From an uncultured Bryobacteraceae bacterium (lineage in GTDB: Bacteria; Acidobacteriota; Terriglobia; Bryobacterales; Bryobacteraceae), in NCBI GenBank assembly GCA_937924525.1, contig CALDSU010000016.1, positions 62,001-126,000 on the forward strand: a DNA stretch of 64,000 nt. The letters are read 5' to 3'. The notes beneath the pieces are model-generated. The model was not told the DNA's origin. It worked only from the letters and a program-made list of their open reading frames with translations, and did not search any database. Below are positions 1-7,957 of the stretch, in pieces (position 1 is the first letter of the stretch; every line of letters begins with the position of its first letter). The position numbers and the translations under genes are program-made.

Positions 1-1
1 G

Positions 2-1381
2 GAGTATCCCTGGTACGCCGCCTGGGATCTGGCGTTTCACTGCGTGCCCATCGCGCTGGCGGACCCGGATTACGCCAAGGAACAGCTCATTCTGATGTTA
101 CGGGAATGGTACATGCACCCCAACGGCCAGATTCCCGCCTACGAGTGGGCCTTCGGCGACGTCAACCCGCCGGTGCACGGTTGGGCGGCGTTGCGCGTGT
201 ACAAGATCGATCAGAAGCGCTGCGGCCGGCCCGACGTGAAGTTCCTCGAGAAGATCTTTCACAAGCTGTTGTTGAATTTCACCTGGTGGGTAAATCGCAA
301 GGATCTGCAGGACAACAACCTGTTTCAGGGGGGCTTTCTCGGGCTGGACAATATCGGGGTGTTCGACCGGTCCGCTCCACTGCCGACGGGCGGCTACCTG
401 GAGCAGTCCGACGGGACCAGCTGGATGGCGTTCTACACGCTGGTGATGCTTAACATCGCCATCGAGCTTTCGTTTCACAACCTGGCTTACGAGGATGTCG
501 CCAGCAAGTTCTTTGAACACTTCGTCCATATCAACCACGCGATGAACCACATGGGCCCGCGGGGCGTGGGCCTGTGGGACGAAGCCGACGGTTTCTACTA
601 CGACGTGTTGCACCTGCCGAACGGGCAATACGTGCGTATGAAAGTCCGATCGCTGGTCGGGCTGATTCCGTTAATCGCCGTGGGCACGCTCGAACCCAGG
701 TACGTGGACCGTCTGCCGGGATTCCGCCGCCGGATGGAATGGTTTCTGAACAACCATGAGGACGCGCGGAGCCACCTGGACATGCGGACCGCCCCGGATG
801 GCGGGGTGCGCCGGCTCCTTTCGGTGGTCAGCCTCGAGCAATTGCCTCGCGTCCTGCGTTATCTGCTGGATGAGAACGAATTTCTCTCGCCGCACGGCAT
901 CCGGTCGCTCTCCCGCTACCACGCGCGGCATCCGTACCGGTTCTTCGCCGGCGGGCAAGAACACCGGGTGGACTATGAACCGGCGGAGTCGTCGAGCGGC
1001 CTGTTTGGCGGCAACTCGAACTGGCGCGGGCCGGTGTGGTTCCCGGTGAACCTTCTGATCATTGAAGCGTTGCAGCGATTTCACTACTACCTGGGGGATG
1101 CCTACCGGGTGGAGTACCCGACGGGCTCCGGGAACGATGCCACGCTGTGGGAGATCGCGGCGGACCTGTCGCGCCGGCTCAGCCACATTTTTCTCCGCGA
1201 CGGGCAGGGACGCCGCCCGGTCTACGGAGGTACGGAAAAGTTCCAGCGGGATCCTCACTGGCGGGACCTGATTCTCTTCTACGAGTACTTCCACGGCGAC
1301 AACGGCGCGGGGCTGGGGGCGAGTCACCAGACCGGGTGGACTGGCCTGGTAGCCAAACTCCTTCAACAGAGCGGGGTCTAG
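2..1381 (+). CDS. MGH1/GH63-like glycoside hydrolase, 5'-truncated by window edge
   Basis: The reading frame is open from base 2, so the gene begins outside the window; about 459 C-terminal residues are present. The first visible residues read [16 protein letters not shown], and later come the stretches [15 protein letters not shown] and [20 protein letters not shown], which are typical of the (alpha/alpha)6 barrel of the mannosylglycerate-hydrolase-like / GH63 glucosidase family. Such enzymes cleave alpha-glucosidic bonds of oligosaccharides or compatible-solute glycosides; the substrate here cannot be read from sequence. An internal GTG at base 44 gives an apparent ORF start but lies inside the conserved domain and is not the true start. 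It converges on the HlyD-like gene with a one-base gap. Confidence 0.85.
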   Translation, partial: EYPWYAAWDLAFHCVPIALADPDYAKEQLILMLREWYMHPNGQIPAYEWAFGDVNPPVHGWAALRVYKIDQKRCGRPDVKFLEKIFHKLLLNFTWWVNRKDLQDNNLFQGGFLGLDNIGVFDRSAPLPTGGYLEQSDGTSWMAFYTLVMLNIAIELSFHNLAYEDVASKFFEHFVHINHAMNHMGPRGVGLWDEADGFYYDVLHLPNGQYVRMKVRSLVGLIPLIAVGTLEPRYVDRLPGFRRRMEWFLNNHEDARSHLDMRTAPDGGVRRLLSVVSLEQLPRVLRYLLDENEFLSPHGIRSLSRYHARHPYRFFAGGQEHRVDYEPAESSSGLFGGNSNWRGPVWFPVNLLIIEALQRFHYYLGDAYRVEYPTGSGNDATLWEIAADLSRRLSHIFLRDGQGRRPVYGGTEKFQRDPHWRDLILFYEYFHGDNGAGLGASHQTGWTGLVAKLLQQSGV

Positions 1382-1382
1382 T

Positions 1383-2372
1383 TCATGGCCGAAGCTGGAT
1401 TCTGACCAGCGTGGACATGCCAGGGCGCAGGGCGGGGTACGGGTTGCGAAACTCGACGATGACCTGGCCCTGATCGATCCCCTTCACCTGGCCCGGCATG
1501 CCCTCGCCTCCGAAGTCGGCGACAAAGACCCAGGCTTGCTGGCCGGGACGCACTTGCTGCAAGAGGGGCGGCGGCGCATCGAGAACGGCCTCCATTTCCT
1601 CGAGGCGGGTGGCGATCTGCATGAAGTCCGTCATGGAGCGCGCCACGGGCTGGCCGATGTCGGCCTTGCGGGAGAGGATCACTCCGGGGACCGGCGCGAC
1701 CATTTCCGAGTCGGCGAGGTTGGTCTGCGAATCTTCCAGTTCCTCCTGGCGGTCGCGGAGGACATTCTTGGCGGCTTCCAGGTCGCGGAGCAGTTTCTCG
1801 ACGCGCTCCTCGGCGCGGCGGGCATTCTGCTCGTAGCCTTCGAAGGCCCCTTTGAATGCCTCATATTCGCTGGAGACGCGGTCGAGGGTCTGCCGCGGCG
1901 TGGCGCCTTCGGAGTACAAATACTTCTGGCGTTCGTAATTGCGGCTGAGCCGGTCGAATTCGGCGCGGGCCTTGGCGGCTTCCGCCCGCGCGCGGGAAGC
2001 GTCCAGCCGCGCGGCGATGATCTGACTTTCGATGGAGTTGACGCGATCCTGCGCGGCGTCGACGGCTTTGCGGGCCAAGTCGCGGGCGGTTTCCAGGCCG
2101 ATGTTGGACAACCGCAGCAGGAGCTGACCTTGAAAAACTTCCTGACCGGTTTCCGCGAAGATGGCGACGATGGTCCCATCCTGCGGAGGCGCGAGGTCGA
2201 CCACGTGGCGGGCGCGCAGCGTGCCGGTCAGTTGGATCTCGCTGGGAGTCTCGGACGGGGGCGGCGGAGGGGGAGTGGGAACCGGCGGCGGGGAGCGGCG
2301 CAACGCCAGGTAGGTGGCGCCCACGCCGATCAAAAAGGCGCCGGCGACCGCCAACCAGGCTCTGGGCCCCAT
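1383..2372 (-). CDS. HlyD-family periplasmic adaptor (membrane fusion) protein
   Basis: A 329-residue protein with one N-terminal membrane anchor (about residues 5-24), then a proline-rich spacer (about 27-40). A lipoyl/barrel-sandwich half motif follows around residues 55-85 (APPQDGTIVAIFAETGQEV), then a long heptad-rich coiled coil (about 85-215), and the second lipoyl half with the family signature MVAPVPGVILSRKADIGQPV. This is the layout of adaptor subunits that link an inner-membrane pump to an outer-membrane channel in RND, ABC or MacAB-type exporters. No pump or TolC-like gene lies next to it in the window, so the cargo is unknown. The ATG start places the anchor at the extreme N-terminus. 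Confidence 0.85.
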   Translation of the reverse strand: MGPRAWLAVAGAFLIGVGATYLALRRSPPPVPTPPPPPPSETPSEIQLTGTLRARHVVDLAPPQDGTIVAIFAETGQEVFQGQLLLRLSNIGLETARDLARKAVDAAQDRVNSIESQIIAARLDASRARAEAAKARAEFDRLSRNYERQKYLYSEGATPRQTLDRVSSEYEAFKGAFEGYEQNARRAEERVEKLLRDLEAAKNVLRDRQEELEDSQTNLADSEMVAPVPGVILSRKADIGQPVARSMTDFMQIATRLEEMEAVLDAPPPLLQQVRPGQQAWVFVADFGGEGMPGQVKGIDQGQVIVEFRNPYPALRPGMSTLVRIQLRP

Positions 2373-2447
2373 ACTGCGATCATAGCAACCGCGCTCCCGG
2401 CCGCTGCTGCGACTTGCACGCGCGGCGCATGGTATGCGCGCCGGCGG

Positions 2448-3257
2448 TCAGGCTAAGACGGGCGCGCCGTCCCTGCGCAGCAGCCCGTGCGCGACGCGCA
2501 CCAGGCCCGGCGTACACGCCACGCAGTTGCCGCCATCGATCCGGTTGCCGCCGTCGAAATTGAAGAACAGTCCGCCGGCCTCCTCGATGATGACTTGCAG
2601 CGGAGCAAAATCCCATTCTTTCCCCGCGGGTTCGATCCACAGATCGGCCTGGCCGCGCGCGACCATCATCGCGTCCAGGCAGCCGCCATAACTGCGCACG
2701 CTCCAAAACGGCGCCAGCCGTTCGAGGAAGCCGGGCGCAAACGGGAACCGCGTGAGCGAATTCAAGCCGTTGACGCAGAGCACCGCCTGGGACGCCAACG
2801 AGACCGCGGAAACCTGGATGCGCTCGCCGTTGCAGTACGCTCCCTGGCCGCGGCAAGCCGTGTACAGGTCGCCCAGGGCGGGGAGGAAGGCAACCCCCGC
2901 CTGGACGCGCCCCTGATCTTCAAAACCGATCAGCACGGCCCAGCACGGATTGCCGCGGACGAAGTCGCGCGTGCCGTCGATGGGGTCGATGATCCAGCGA
3001 CGTCCGGTCGAACCGGGCCGCGACGCGCCCTCCTCGCCGAGCACGCCGTCGTTGGGGAAGGCGTGCCGCAAGATCTCCGCAATTCGTTTCTCGGCCTCGC
3101 GGTCGGCCCGCGTGACCGGGGAATCGTCTTCCTTCGACTCGGGTTGCAGGCCCGTTCGCCAGTGGCGAAGGGCGCCCTGGCCGGCCTCACGCGCCGCCTC
3201 GATGGCTATTTCCAGTTCCCTCTGGTACAAAGGTTTACCTCCTGAATAAGGTTTCAT
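2448..3257 (-). CDS. Inositol monophosphatase / histidinol-phosphatase family protein
   Basis: A 269-residue Mg2+-dependent phosphatase. It shows the metal-binding motifs of the IMPase superfamily: GEEG at about residues 74-77, WIIDPIDGTRDFV at about 88-100 (the two Asp residues bind metal), and a C-terminal WDFAPLQVIIEEAGG that corresponds to the WD motif. Members dephosphorylate inositol phosphate, histidinol phosphate or PAP; several actinobacterial-type HisN proteins look like this, but sequence alone does not settle the substrate. It lies downstream of, and divergent to, the small zinc-ribbon gene, with 85 bases between the two start codons. Confidence 0.85.
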   Translation of the reverse strand: MKPYSGGKPLYQRELEIAIEAAREAGQGALRHWRTGLQPESKEDDSPVTRADREAEKRIAEILRHAFPNDGVLGEEGASRPGSTGRRWIIDPIDGTRDFVRGNPCWAVLIGFEDQGRVQAGVAFLPALGDLYTACRGQGAYCNGERIQVSAVSLASQAVLCVNGLNSLTRFPFAPGFLERLAPFWSVRSYGGCLDAMMVARGQADLWIEPAGKEWDFAPLQVIIEEAGGLFFNFDGGNRIDGGNCVACTPGLVRVAHGLLRRDGAPVLA

Positions 3258-3342
3258 TCGGATTGGTTGGTCTCCCGCGCGTGTTTACACTGGAACAGTC
3301 GGACGCTTCATTATCCTTCGAACCGGCGCAGAGGTTGGCGAA

Positions 3343-3624
3343 ATGAATCGATGCCTGGATTGCAATGGCCTGCTCACAAAAGAAGAAACCGTTTGTATCC
3401 AGTGCGGCGCCAAAGTGCCGGGGGCGAAGAAGAGCATGGACGGACGCAGACTGGCGTTTCGCGCAGCCAGTTTTCTTTTTCTGGGGTCGTTGGGCATCAC
3501 GGTCTTTGGCCTGTTCACCGAGAACGGCGTGAGCGTAATCTCCGGCGTGCTGTTAAGCTGCGCCATGGGCCTCATCCGGCGCTCGTTGCGGGAGTTGCCG
3601 GGAGAAAGCTTCAGCCGGCAGTAG
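3343..3624 (+). CDS. Small zinc-ribbon membrane protein of unknown function
   Basis: A 93-residue protein starting MNRCLDCNGLL with a second pair, CIQCGAKVPG, so four cysteines in two CxxC pairs (about residues 4/7 and 19/22) form a probable zinc ribbon. Two hydrophobic segments follow (about residues 37-57 and 61-77), which suggests a membrane-anchored protein with a cytoplasmic zinc finger. No specific function is recognised. Its 3' end overlaps the 3' end of the convergent flavin reductase gene by 14 bases. Confidence 0.7.
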   Translation: MNRCLDCNGLLTKEETVCIQCGAKVPGAKKSMDGRRLAFRAASFLFLGSLGITVFGLFTENGVSVISGVLLSCAMGLIRRSLRELPGESFSRQ

Positions 3625-4165
3625 GAGCGGCTGGTCCGGAGTTCTCCGGCGCCAGGGACCGGTAGGCGCTCCCGAAATACACTAGCGGTTCGCCCTCGCT
3701 GGCCTCGGCGCCCAATACCCGCCCCACCACGATGACGTGATCTCCCTCAGTCAGCACGCGTTCGACGCAGCATTCCAGCAGACTCAGCGCGCCCGCCAGG
3801 CGCGGCGCGCCGGCGGCCGACCGCGACCACGCGACGCCGGCGAACCGGTCTTCGGCGGGTGTGGCAAACCGCACGGAAAGCTCGCGCTGCGTGGCTTCCA
3901 GCACATTGATGTTGAACACGCTGCCTTCCTGGAGGAAAGCCAGGATGCGCGCCCGCAAGTCGACGCACACCAAAATGAGCGGAGGGTTGAGAGAAACGGA
4001 AGTGAAGGAGTTGGCCGTGAACCCCTGCGGCCGCCCCTGGCGGTCCATGACGGTCACCACGGTGACGCCCGTGGCGAAGCGGGCGCACGCGCGCCGGAAG
4101 GCTTCGGGAGGCAGGGAAGGAACGGGGTTGCTTGACACGGAACTAAATCGAATCTTATCATACAC
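3611..4165 (-). CDS. Flavin reductase family (FMN-binding split-barrel) protein
   Basis: A 184-residue protein of the NAD(P)H:flavin oxidoreductase split-barrel family. It shows RRACARFATGVTVVTV, the conserved GFTANSFTSVSLNPPL and a C-terminal EGEPLVYFGSAYRSL, which form the FMN-binding core. Such proteins supply reduced flavin to two-component monooxygenases or act alone as flavin reductases; no monooxygenase partner is adjacent. The listed start is a GTG at 4165. A second GTG at 4138 would give 175 residues and avoid overlap with the promoter proposed for the HU gene; neither start has a convincing ribosome-binding site. Confidence 0.85.
   Translation of the reverse strand: MYDKIRFSSVSSNPVPSLPPEAFRRACARFATGVTVVTVMDRQGRPQGFTANSFTSVSLNPPLILVCVDLRARILAFLQEGSVFNINVLEATQRELSVRFATPAEDRFAGVAWSRSAAGAPRLAGALSLLECCVERVLTEGDHVIVVGRVLGAEASEGEPLVYFGSAYRSLAPENSGPAAPTAG
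4132..4161 (+). promoter_or_regulatory. Sigma-70-type promoter for the HU gene
   Basis: TTGACA at 4132-4137 and TATCAT at 4156-4161 are separated by 18 bases. This is close to the bacterial housekeeping consensus and sits in an AT-rich island within otherwise GC-rich DNA. It lies 37 bases upstream of the HU GTG start. It overlaps the 5' end of the divergent flavin reductase gene if the latter starts at 4165. Confidence 0.65.
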
Positions 4166-4198
4166 TTTCAGGCTAACGGCGCCCGTTTAGGAGGAAAC

Positions 4199-4468
4199 GT
4201 GATCAAGCTGGACATCATTAACGAAGTCGTCAATCGCACGGGTATCACGAAGACGAAGGCTGAAATGGCCGTCGAAACGGTTTTTGAGAGCATGAAGCGG
4301 GCGCTGCAACAGGGCGACCGGATCGAGTTGCGGGGCTTCGGCGTGTTCAACGTAAAACCCCGCAAGACAGGCATTGGACGCAATCCCCGCACGGGAGCGG
4401 AGGTTTCGATTCCGCCCGGCAAGGCGGTGCGCTTCAAGCCGGGTAAAGAACTCCAGATCATCCCTTAG
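4199..4468 (+). CDS. HU/IHF-family DNA-binding protein
   Basis: An 89-residue nucleoid protein of normal family length. It has the N-terminal helical dimerisation region (IINEVVNRTGITKTKAEMAV) and the beta-arm core RIELRGFGVFNVKPRKTG, followed by RNPRTGAEVSIPPGKAVRFK; the arm proline (NPRTG) inserts into the DNA minor groove in known members. The GTG start is preceded by a strong AGGAGG Shine-Dalgarno at 4189-4194 and by a good promoter. Whether it forms homodimers (HU) or resembles IHF cannot be decided from one gene. Confidence 0.95.
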   Translation: MIKLDIINEVVNRTGITKTKAEMAVETVFESMKRALQQGDRIELRGFGVFNVKPRKTGIGRNPRTGAEVSIPPGKAVRFKPGKELQIIP

Positions 4469-4486
4469 CCGCCTCGCCCGGAATTT

Positions 4487-5434
4487 GTGAGCGACCTTTC
4501 GACGGCCGGCGCGGGACGGACCGGGACGCTCGGGCCGGAGGTTCCGCCCGGCCGGCCGTACCTATGGCATGCGCTGCTGCTGGCGGTCACCGGGTCCACC
4601 ACCACGGTGGTCGGCGCGCGGATGCAGCGCGACTTCGAACAGAACGCCCCGTTCATGGGACTTCACGAAGTGTGGCCCCTGTTCGCTGAAAGGTCTTGGC
4701 ACTTCTGGCCGGTTTGGGACGGGTTGCCGTTTTCGGTAACCCTGCTGGCGATTCTGCTGGCGCACGAACTGGGGCACTTCTTCGCCGCGGGCTGGCATCG
4801 CCTGCGGACCAGTTTGCCTTATTTTCTTCCGGCGCCCGTGCTGATCGGCACCTTTGGCGCCTTCATACGCATCCAGTCGCCAGTCCACTCCCGGCGGACG
4901 TTGTTCGACGTGAGCCTGGCCGGACCCGTGGCGGGATTCCTGCTGGCGCTGCCCGCGCTAGGAGTGGGCTTGGCCTTTTCCAAGCTGCTGCCGGGCATTG
5001 GCGCCGAGCATCAACTCGGGTTCGGTAGGCCGCTCCTGCTCCGCGCGGCGGAATGGATGGTGTTTCCCGGCGTCGCGTCCGAGGATATTTATCTTCATCC
5101 GGTGGCGCGGGCGGCATGGGTAGGGCTGCTCGCCACGGCGTGGAATCTGCTTCCCGTCGGCCAGCTGGACGGCGGCCACATTCTCTATGCGGTCAGTCCG
5201 CCGCTGCACCAGCGCGCATCGTGGGTCCTGCTGGCGGCGCTGGCCGCCATGGGCTATTTGTTTTGGGACGGCTGGCTGGTCTGGGCGGCCCTGTTGTTTT
5301 TCTTCCGGCGGCATCCGCCCGTCTACGACCCCGAACCACTGGGACCGGAGCGGCGGCGGCTGGCCTGGGTAGCGGTGGCGCTGTTCGCGCTATCGTTTAC
5401 AGTGACGCCGTTTAACCATCGCGCCTTGTTTTGA
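4487..5434 (+). CDS. Site-2 protease-like M50 membrane metallopeptidase
   Basis: A 315-residue polytopic membrane protein. HELGH at residues 93-97 supplies the zinc-binding histidines and catalytic Glu. LDGGH at residues 227-231 supplies the third zinc ligand in the NLLPVGQLDGGH signature of the family. FGAFIRIQSP and DVSLAGPVAGF lie between these. The overall form, with no PDZ domain, resembles the short M50 peptidases of Acidobacteriota and cyanobacteria/plant EGY proteins. Members cleave transmembrane substrates, often anti-sigma factors or signal remnants. The GTG start lies 18 bases after the HU stop, so the gene may be co-transcribed with it. Confidence 0.85.
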   Translation: MSDLSTAGAGRTGTLGPEVPPGRPYLWHALLLAVTGSTTTVVGARMQRDFEQNAPFMGLHEVWPLFAERSWHFWPVWDGLPFSVTLLAILLAHELGHFFAAGWHRLRTSLPYFLPAPVLIGTFGAFIRIQSPVHSRRTLFDVSLAGPVAGFLLALPALGVGLAFSKLLPGIGAEHQLGFGRPLLLRAAEWMVFPGVASEDIYLHPVARAAWVGLLATAWNLLPVGQLDGGHILYAVSPPLHQRASWVLLAALAAMGYLFWDGWLVWAALLFFFRRHPPVYDPEPLGPERRRLAWVAVALFALSFTVTPFNHRALF

Positions 5435-5476
5435 TGGAGTCGAGGTCCGGTTGCCGGCAAGCCGGTGAACCGCACA

Positions 5477-6223
5477 ATGAAAATCACCGCCACCATCATC
5501 ACCTGCAACGAAGAGCGGAATATCGCGCGCGCCATCGAGAGCCTGCGCTGTTGCGATGAAATCATCGTGCTCGATTCCGGCTCGACCGACCGCACGGTGG
5601 AGCTGGCGAGCAAGCTGGGCGCGCGCGTCGTGGAAGGCGGATGGCCGGGCTATGCCCATCAGAAGAACCGCGCCGCCGAGTGCGCCAGTCACGACTGGAT
5701 TCTTTCTCTGGACGCCGATGAGGCCTTGAGCGAAGCGCTGGAGGCCGAGATCTGGCAGCTCAAGAAAAACGGCCCGCAGTGTGAGGCCTACACCATGCCG
5801 CGGCTGGCGCAGTACCTGGGCCGCTGGATTCTCCACAGCGGCTGGTATCCGGACCGGAAGGTGCGGCTTTACGATCGCCGGAAAGCGCGCTGGGTGGGCG
5901 ATTTTGTCCATGAAAGCGTCCAGGTGGACGGGCGGATCGGCAATCTCGAATCCAACCTGCTGCACTTTACCTGCAACTCGCTGGCGGAGCACCTGAAGAC
6001 GCTCGATCGCTACACGACGCTGGCGGCCGAGGAAGTGGTGTTTCGCAAGGAGAGCGTGTCACTGGGACGCCTGCTGCTGTCGCCGCCCTGGACTTTCCTG
6101 CGGAGCTACGTCTGGCGGCGCGGGTTTCTCGATGGCTTCGAGGGGCTGGCGATCGCCTACATGGCTGCGTTCTACACTTTTTTGAAATACGCCAAGGCCC
6201 GCACGATGAGCAACGCGGAATAG
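5477..6223 (+). CDS. Family 2 glycosyltransferase, WaaE/KdtX-like
   Basis: A 248-residue GT-A fold enzyme beginning MKITATIITCNEERNI, the usual N-terminus of the lipopolysaccharide-core WaaE/KdtX-like group. It contains LDSGSTDRT (about residues 32-40, nucleotide binding) and the metal-binding SLDADEAL (about 77-84), and later RKVRLYDRRKARWVGDFVHE. It probably transfers a hexose or heptose to a lipid-linked glycan on the inner face of the membrane. A GTG 12 bases upstream (5465) is also in frame, but homologues usually start at this ATG. Its stop is three bases before the next glycosyltransferase. Confidence 0.85.
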   Translation: MKITATIITCNEERNIARAIESLRCCDEIIVLDSGSTDRTVELASKLGARVVEGGWPGYAHQKNRAAECASHDWILSLDADEALSEALEAEIWQLKKNGPQCEAYTMPRLAQYLGRWILHSGWYPDRKVRLYDRRKARWVGDFVHESVQVDGRIGNLESNLLHFTCNSLAEHLKTLDRYTTLAAEEVVFRKESVSLGRLLLSPPWTFLRSYVWRRGFLDGFEGLAIAYMAAFYTFLKYAKARTMSNAE

Positions 6224-6226
6224 GCG

Positions 6227-7120
6227 ATGCGGATTGTGCACTGCGACGCGGGCCGCACGATGCGGGGCGGGCAATGGCAGGCCCTGTACCTGGTGGAAGG
6301 GCTGCGGGCGGCGGGAGAGGAGGTGTTGCTGCTGGCGCGCCGGGCCGCGCCGCTGGAGGCGGAGGCGCGGAGGCGCGGTCTGCCGGTGCGCCCGCTGACG
6401 GCGTGGCGCCTGTGGCGGGAGTCCCGTGCGGCCGATCTGGTGCACGCGCACGACGCGCGCGCGCACACGCTGGCGGCGCTGGTCAGCCGCCGTCCCTGCG
6501 TGGTGGCGCGCCGGGTGGCGTTTCCGGTGCGGACCGGTCTGTGGTCGCGCTGGAAGTACACGCGCGCGGCGCACTACCTGGCCATCTCGGCATGCGTGGC
6601 CGCACAGCTGCAATGCGCCGGGGTGGACGCGGGCCGCATCGCGATCGTGCCCGATGGCGTGCCGCCGCTCGGGGAGGCTTGCGGCGTGCGGCTGCTGGCG
6701 CCGGAGAGCGACGACCCGCGTAAGGCAAGCCGGCTGGCGGCCGCCGCCGCTGTGCGCGCCGGCCTAGAGCTGTTTTTCTCCCGGGACCTTAGGAACGACT
6801 TGGCGGGCGCGCGGGTGTTTCTCTATCTCAGCGAGCAAGAGGGGCTTGGCTCGGCCATCCTCCTGGCGATGGCCGCGGGCGTGCCCGTCGTGGCCAGCCG
6901 CGTGGGCGGCATCCCGGAAATCGTCGAGCACGGCGTGACCGGACTGCTGGTGGACAACGACGTCGAGCTCGTGGCGGCAGCGCTGCGCCAACTTTGGGAC
7001 AATCCGGAGATGCGCCTGAAGATGGGAGAAGCCGCCCGCCGCCGTGTGCGCGAGCGCTACAGCTTGGAGCACCTGGTGGAGCGCACCCGCCAGGTCTACC
7101 GGCAGGTGCTGGCCCGATGA
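6227..7120 (+). CDS. GT4-type glycosyltransferase, unusually short
   Basis: A 297-residue GT-B type glycosyltransferase. The N-terminal half has GRTMRGGQWQALYLVEGL and ADLVHAHDARAH; the C-terminal half has the donor-site motif LSEQEGLGSAILLAMAAGVP followed by VASRVGGIPEIVEHGVTGLL. The family is usually 350-400 residues. Here the segment between the acceptor half and the donor motif, where the first strands of the second Rossmann domain should be, is only about 60 residues and weakly matching. It could be a compact natural variant or an internally deleted gene. It overlaps the prepilin peptidase start by four bases (ATGA). Confidence 0.8.
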   Translation: MRIVHCDAGRTMRGGQWQALYLVEGLRAAGEEVLLLARRAAPLEAEARRRGLPVRPLTAWRLWRESRAADLVHAHDARAHTLAALVSRRPCVVARRVAFPVRTGLWSRWKYTRAAHYLAISACVAAQLQCAGVDAGRIAIVPDGVPPLGEACGVRLLAPESDDPRKASRLAAAAAVRAGLELFFSRDLRNDLAGARVFLYLSEQEGLGSAILLAMAAGVPVVASRVGGIPEIVEHGVTGLLVDNDVELVAAALRQLWDNPEMRLKMGEAARRRVRERYSLEHLVERTRQVYRQVLAR

Positions 7121-7947
7121 TCGAAGCGCTGCTGGCCGCACTGGCGGGACTGTTGATCGGCAGTTTTCTGAACGTGTGCGTCTACCGCATGCCGCGCGAT
7201 CTGTCGGTGGTGCGTCCCCGCTCCCACTGCCCGGCGTGCGAAGCTCCCATTGCCTGGTATGACAACATCCCCGTGCTCAGCTACGTGCTGCTGCACGCGC
7301 GCTGCCGCCAGTGCGGGGCGCGGATCCCCTTCCGCTACCCGTTGGTCGAACTGTTGACGGGCGCCCTGTTCTTTCTCTACGTGGATGGCCTGGGGCTGAC
7401 GGGAGAGGCGCTGAAATACTGTCTGTTTTCCGCCCTGATGGTGGGCCTGGTCTTCTCCGACATCGAGGCGCGGATCCTGCCGGACGAGTTCACCCTGGGC
7501 GGCTGGCTGGCCGGGGCGGCGCTGGCGTGGTTGGTGCCGCTGGAGGGCGACATCGTGGGCTTGGTGCTGAAGCTGGCCGGAGCCGATTGGCCGCCCCGCG
7601 CGCTGTCGCTGGCCGAAGCCGTGGTGGGCTCGATCGTGCCGGCGCTGGCTTTGTGGATGTGCGGAGCGCTCTACGAGGCCATCCGCCATCGCGAGGGCCT
7701 GGGCTTTGGCGACGTCAAGATGGTCGGCTGCCTGGGAGCCTTCCTGGGCTTGCGTTCCACGCTATTGGTTTTCTTCCTCGGCTCGCTGGCGGGCGCCGTC
7801 CTGGGTTTGGTCTTTATCCTGCTCCGCCGCAAGGATGTGGCGACCTTCGAACTGCCGTTCGGCTCCTTCCTGGGGGCCGCGGCGCTGCTGGTGGCGGCGG
7901 TGATGAGCGGCATGGCGCAAGAGGTTTTCGGCTGGCCCAATTTATGA
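7117..7947 (+). CDS. pilD: Prepilin peptidase / N-methyltransferase (A24)
   Basis: A 276-residue membrane aspartic protease. The N-terminal methyltransferase domain has GSFLNVCVYRMPRD and two CxxC pairs (Cys 38/41 and 63/66), typical of bifunctional PilD/GspO. The catalytic aspartates are in FSDIEARILPDE (Asp115) and GLGFGDVKM (Asp199). It cleaves and methylates type IV pilin or type II secretion pseudopilin leaders at the inner membrane. The ATG at 7117 overlaps the upstream stop in ATGA; a longer in-frame ORF upstream runs through the glycosyltransferase and is not real coding sequence. No pilin genes are nearby. Confidence 0.92.
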   Translation: MIEALLAALAGLLIGSFLNVCVYRMPRDLSVVRPRSHCPACEAPIAWYDNIPVLSYVLLHARCRQCGARIPFRYPLVELLTGALFFLYVDGLGLTGEALKYCLFSALMVGLVFSDIEARILPDEFTLGGWLAGAALAWLVPLEGDIVGLVLKLAGADWPPRALSLAEAVVGSIVPALALWMCGALYEAIRHREGLGFGDVKMVGCLGAFLGLRSTLLVFFLGSLAGAVLGLVFILLRRKDVATFELPFGSFLGAAALLVAAVMSGMAQEVFGWPNL

Positions 7948-7957
7948 TGGGAGGGAA

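Noticed and set aside
98-628. Minus-strand open frame of 176 codons inside the glycosidase gene
   Set aside because: Histidine/valine-rich antisense shadow of a clearly conserved coding sequence; long antisense frames are expected at this GC content.
2620-2660. tRNA-like T-loop sequence (GGTTCGATCC)
   Set aside because: Lies inside the conserved C-terminal region of the IMPase gene and no cloverleaf can be drawn around it.
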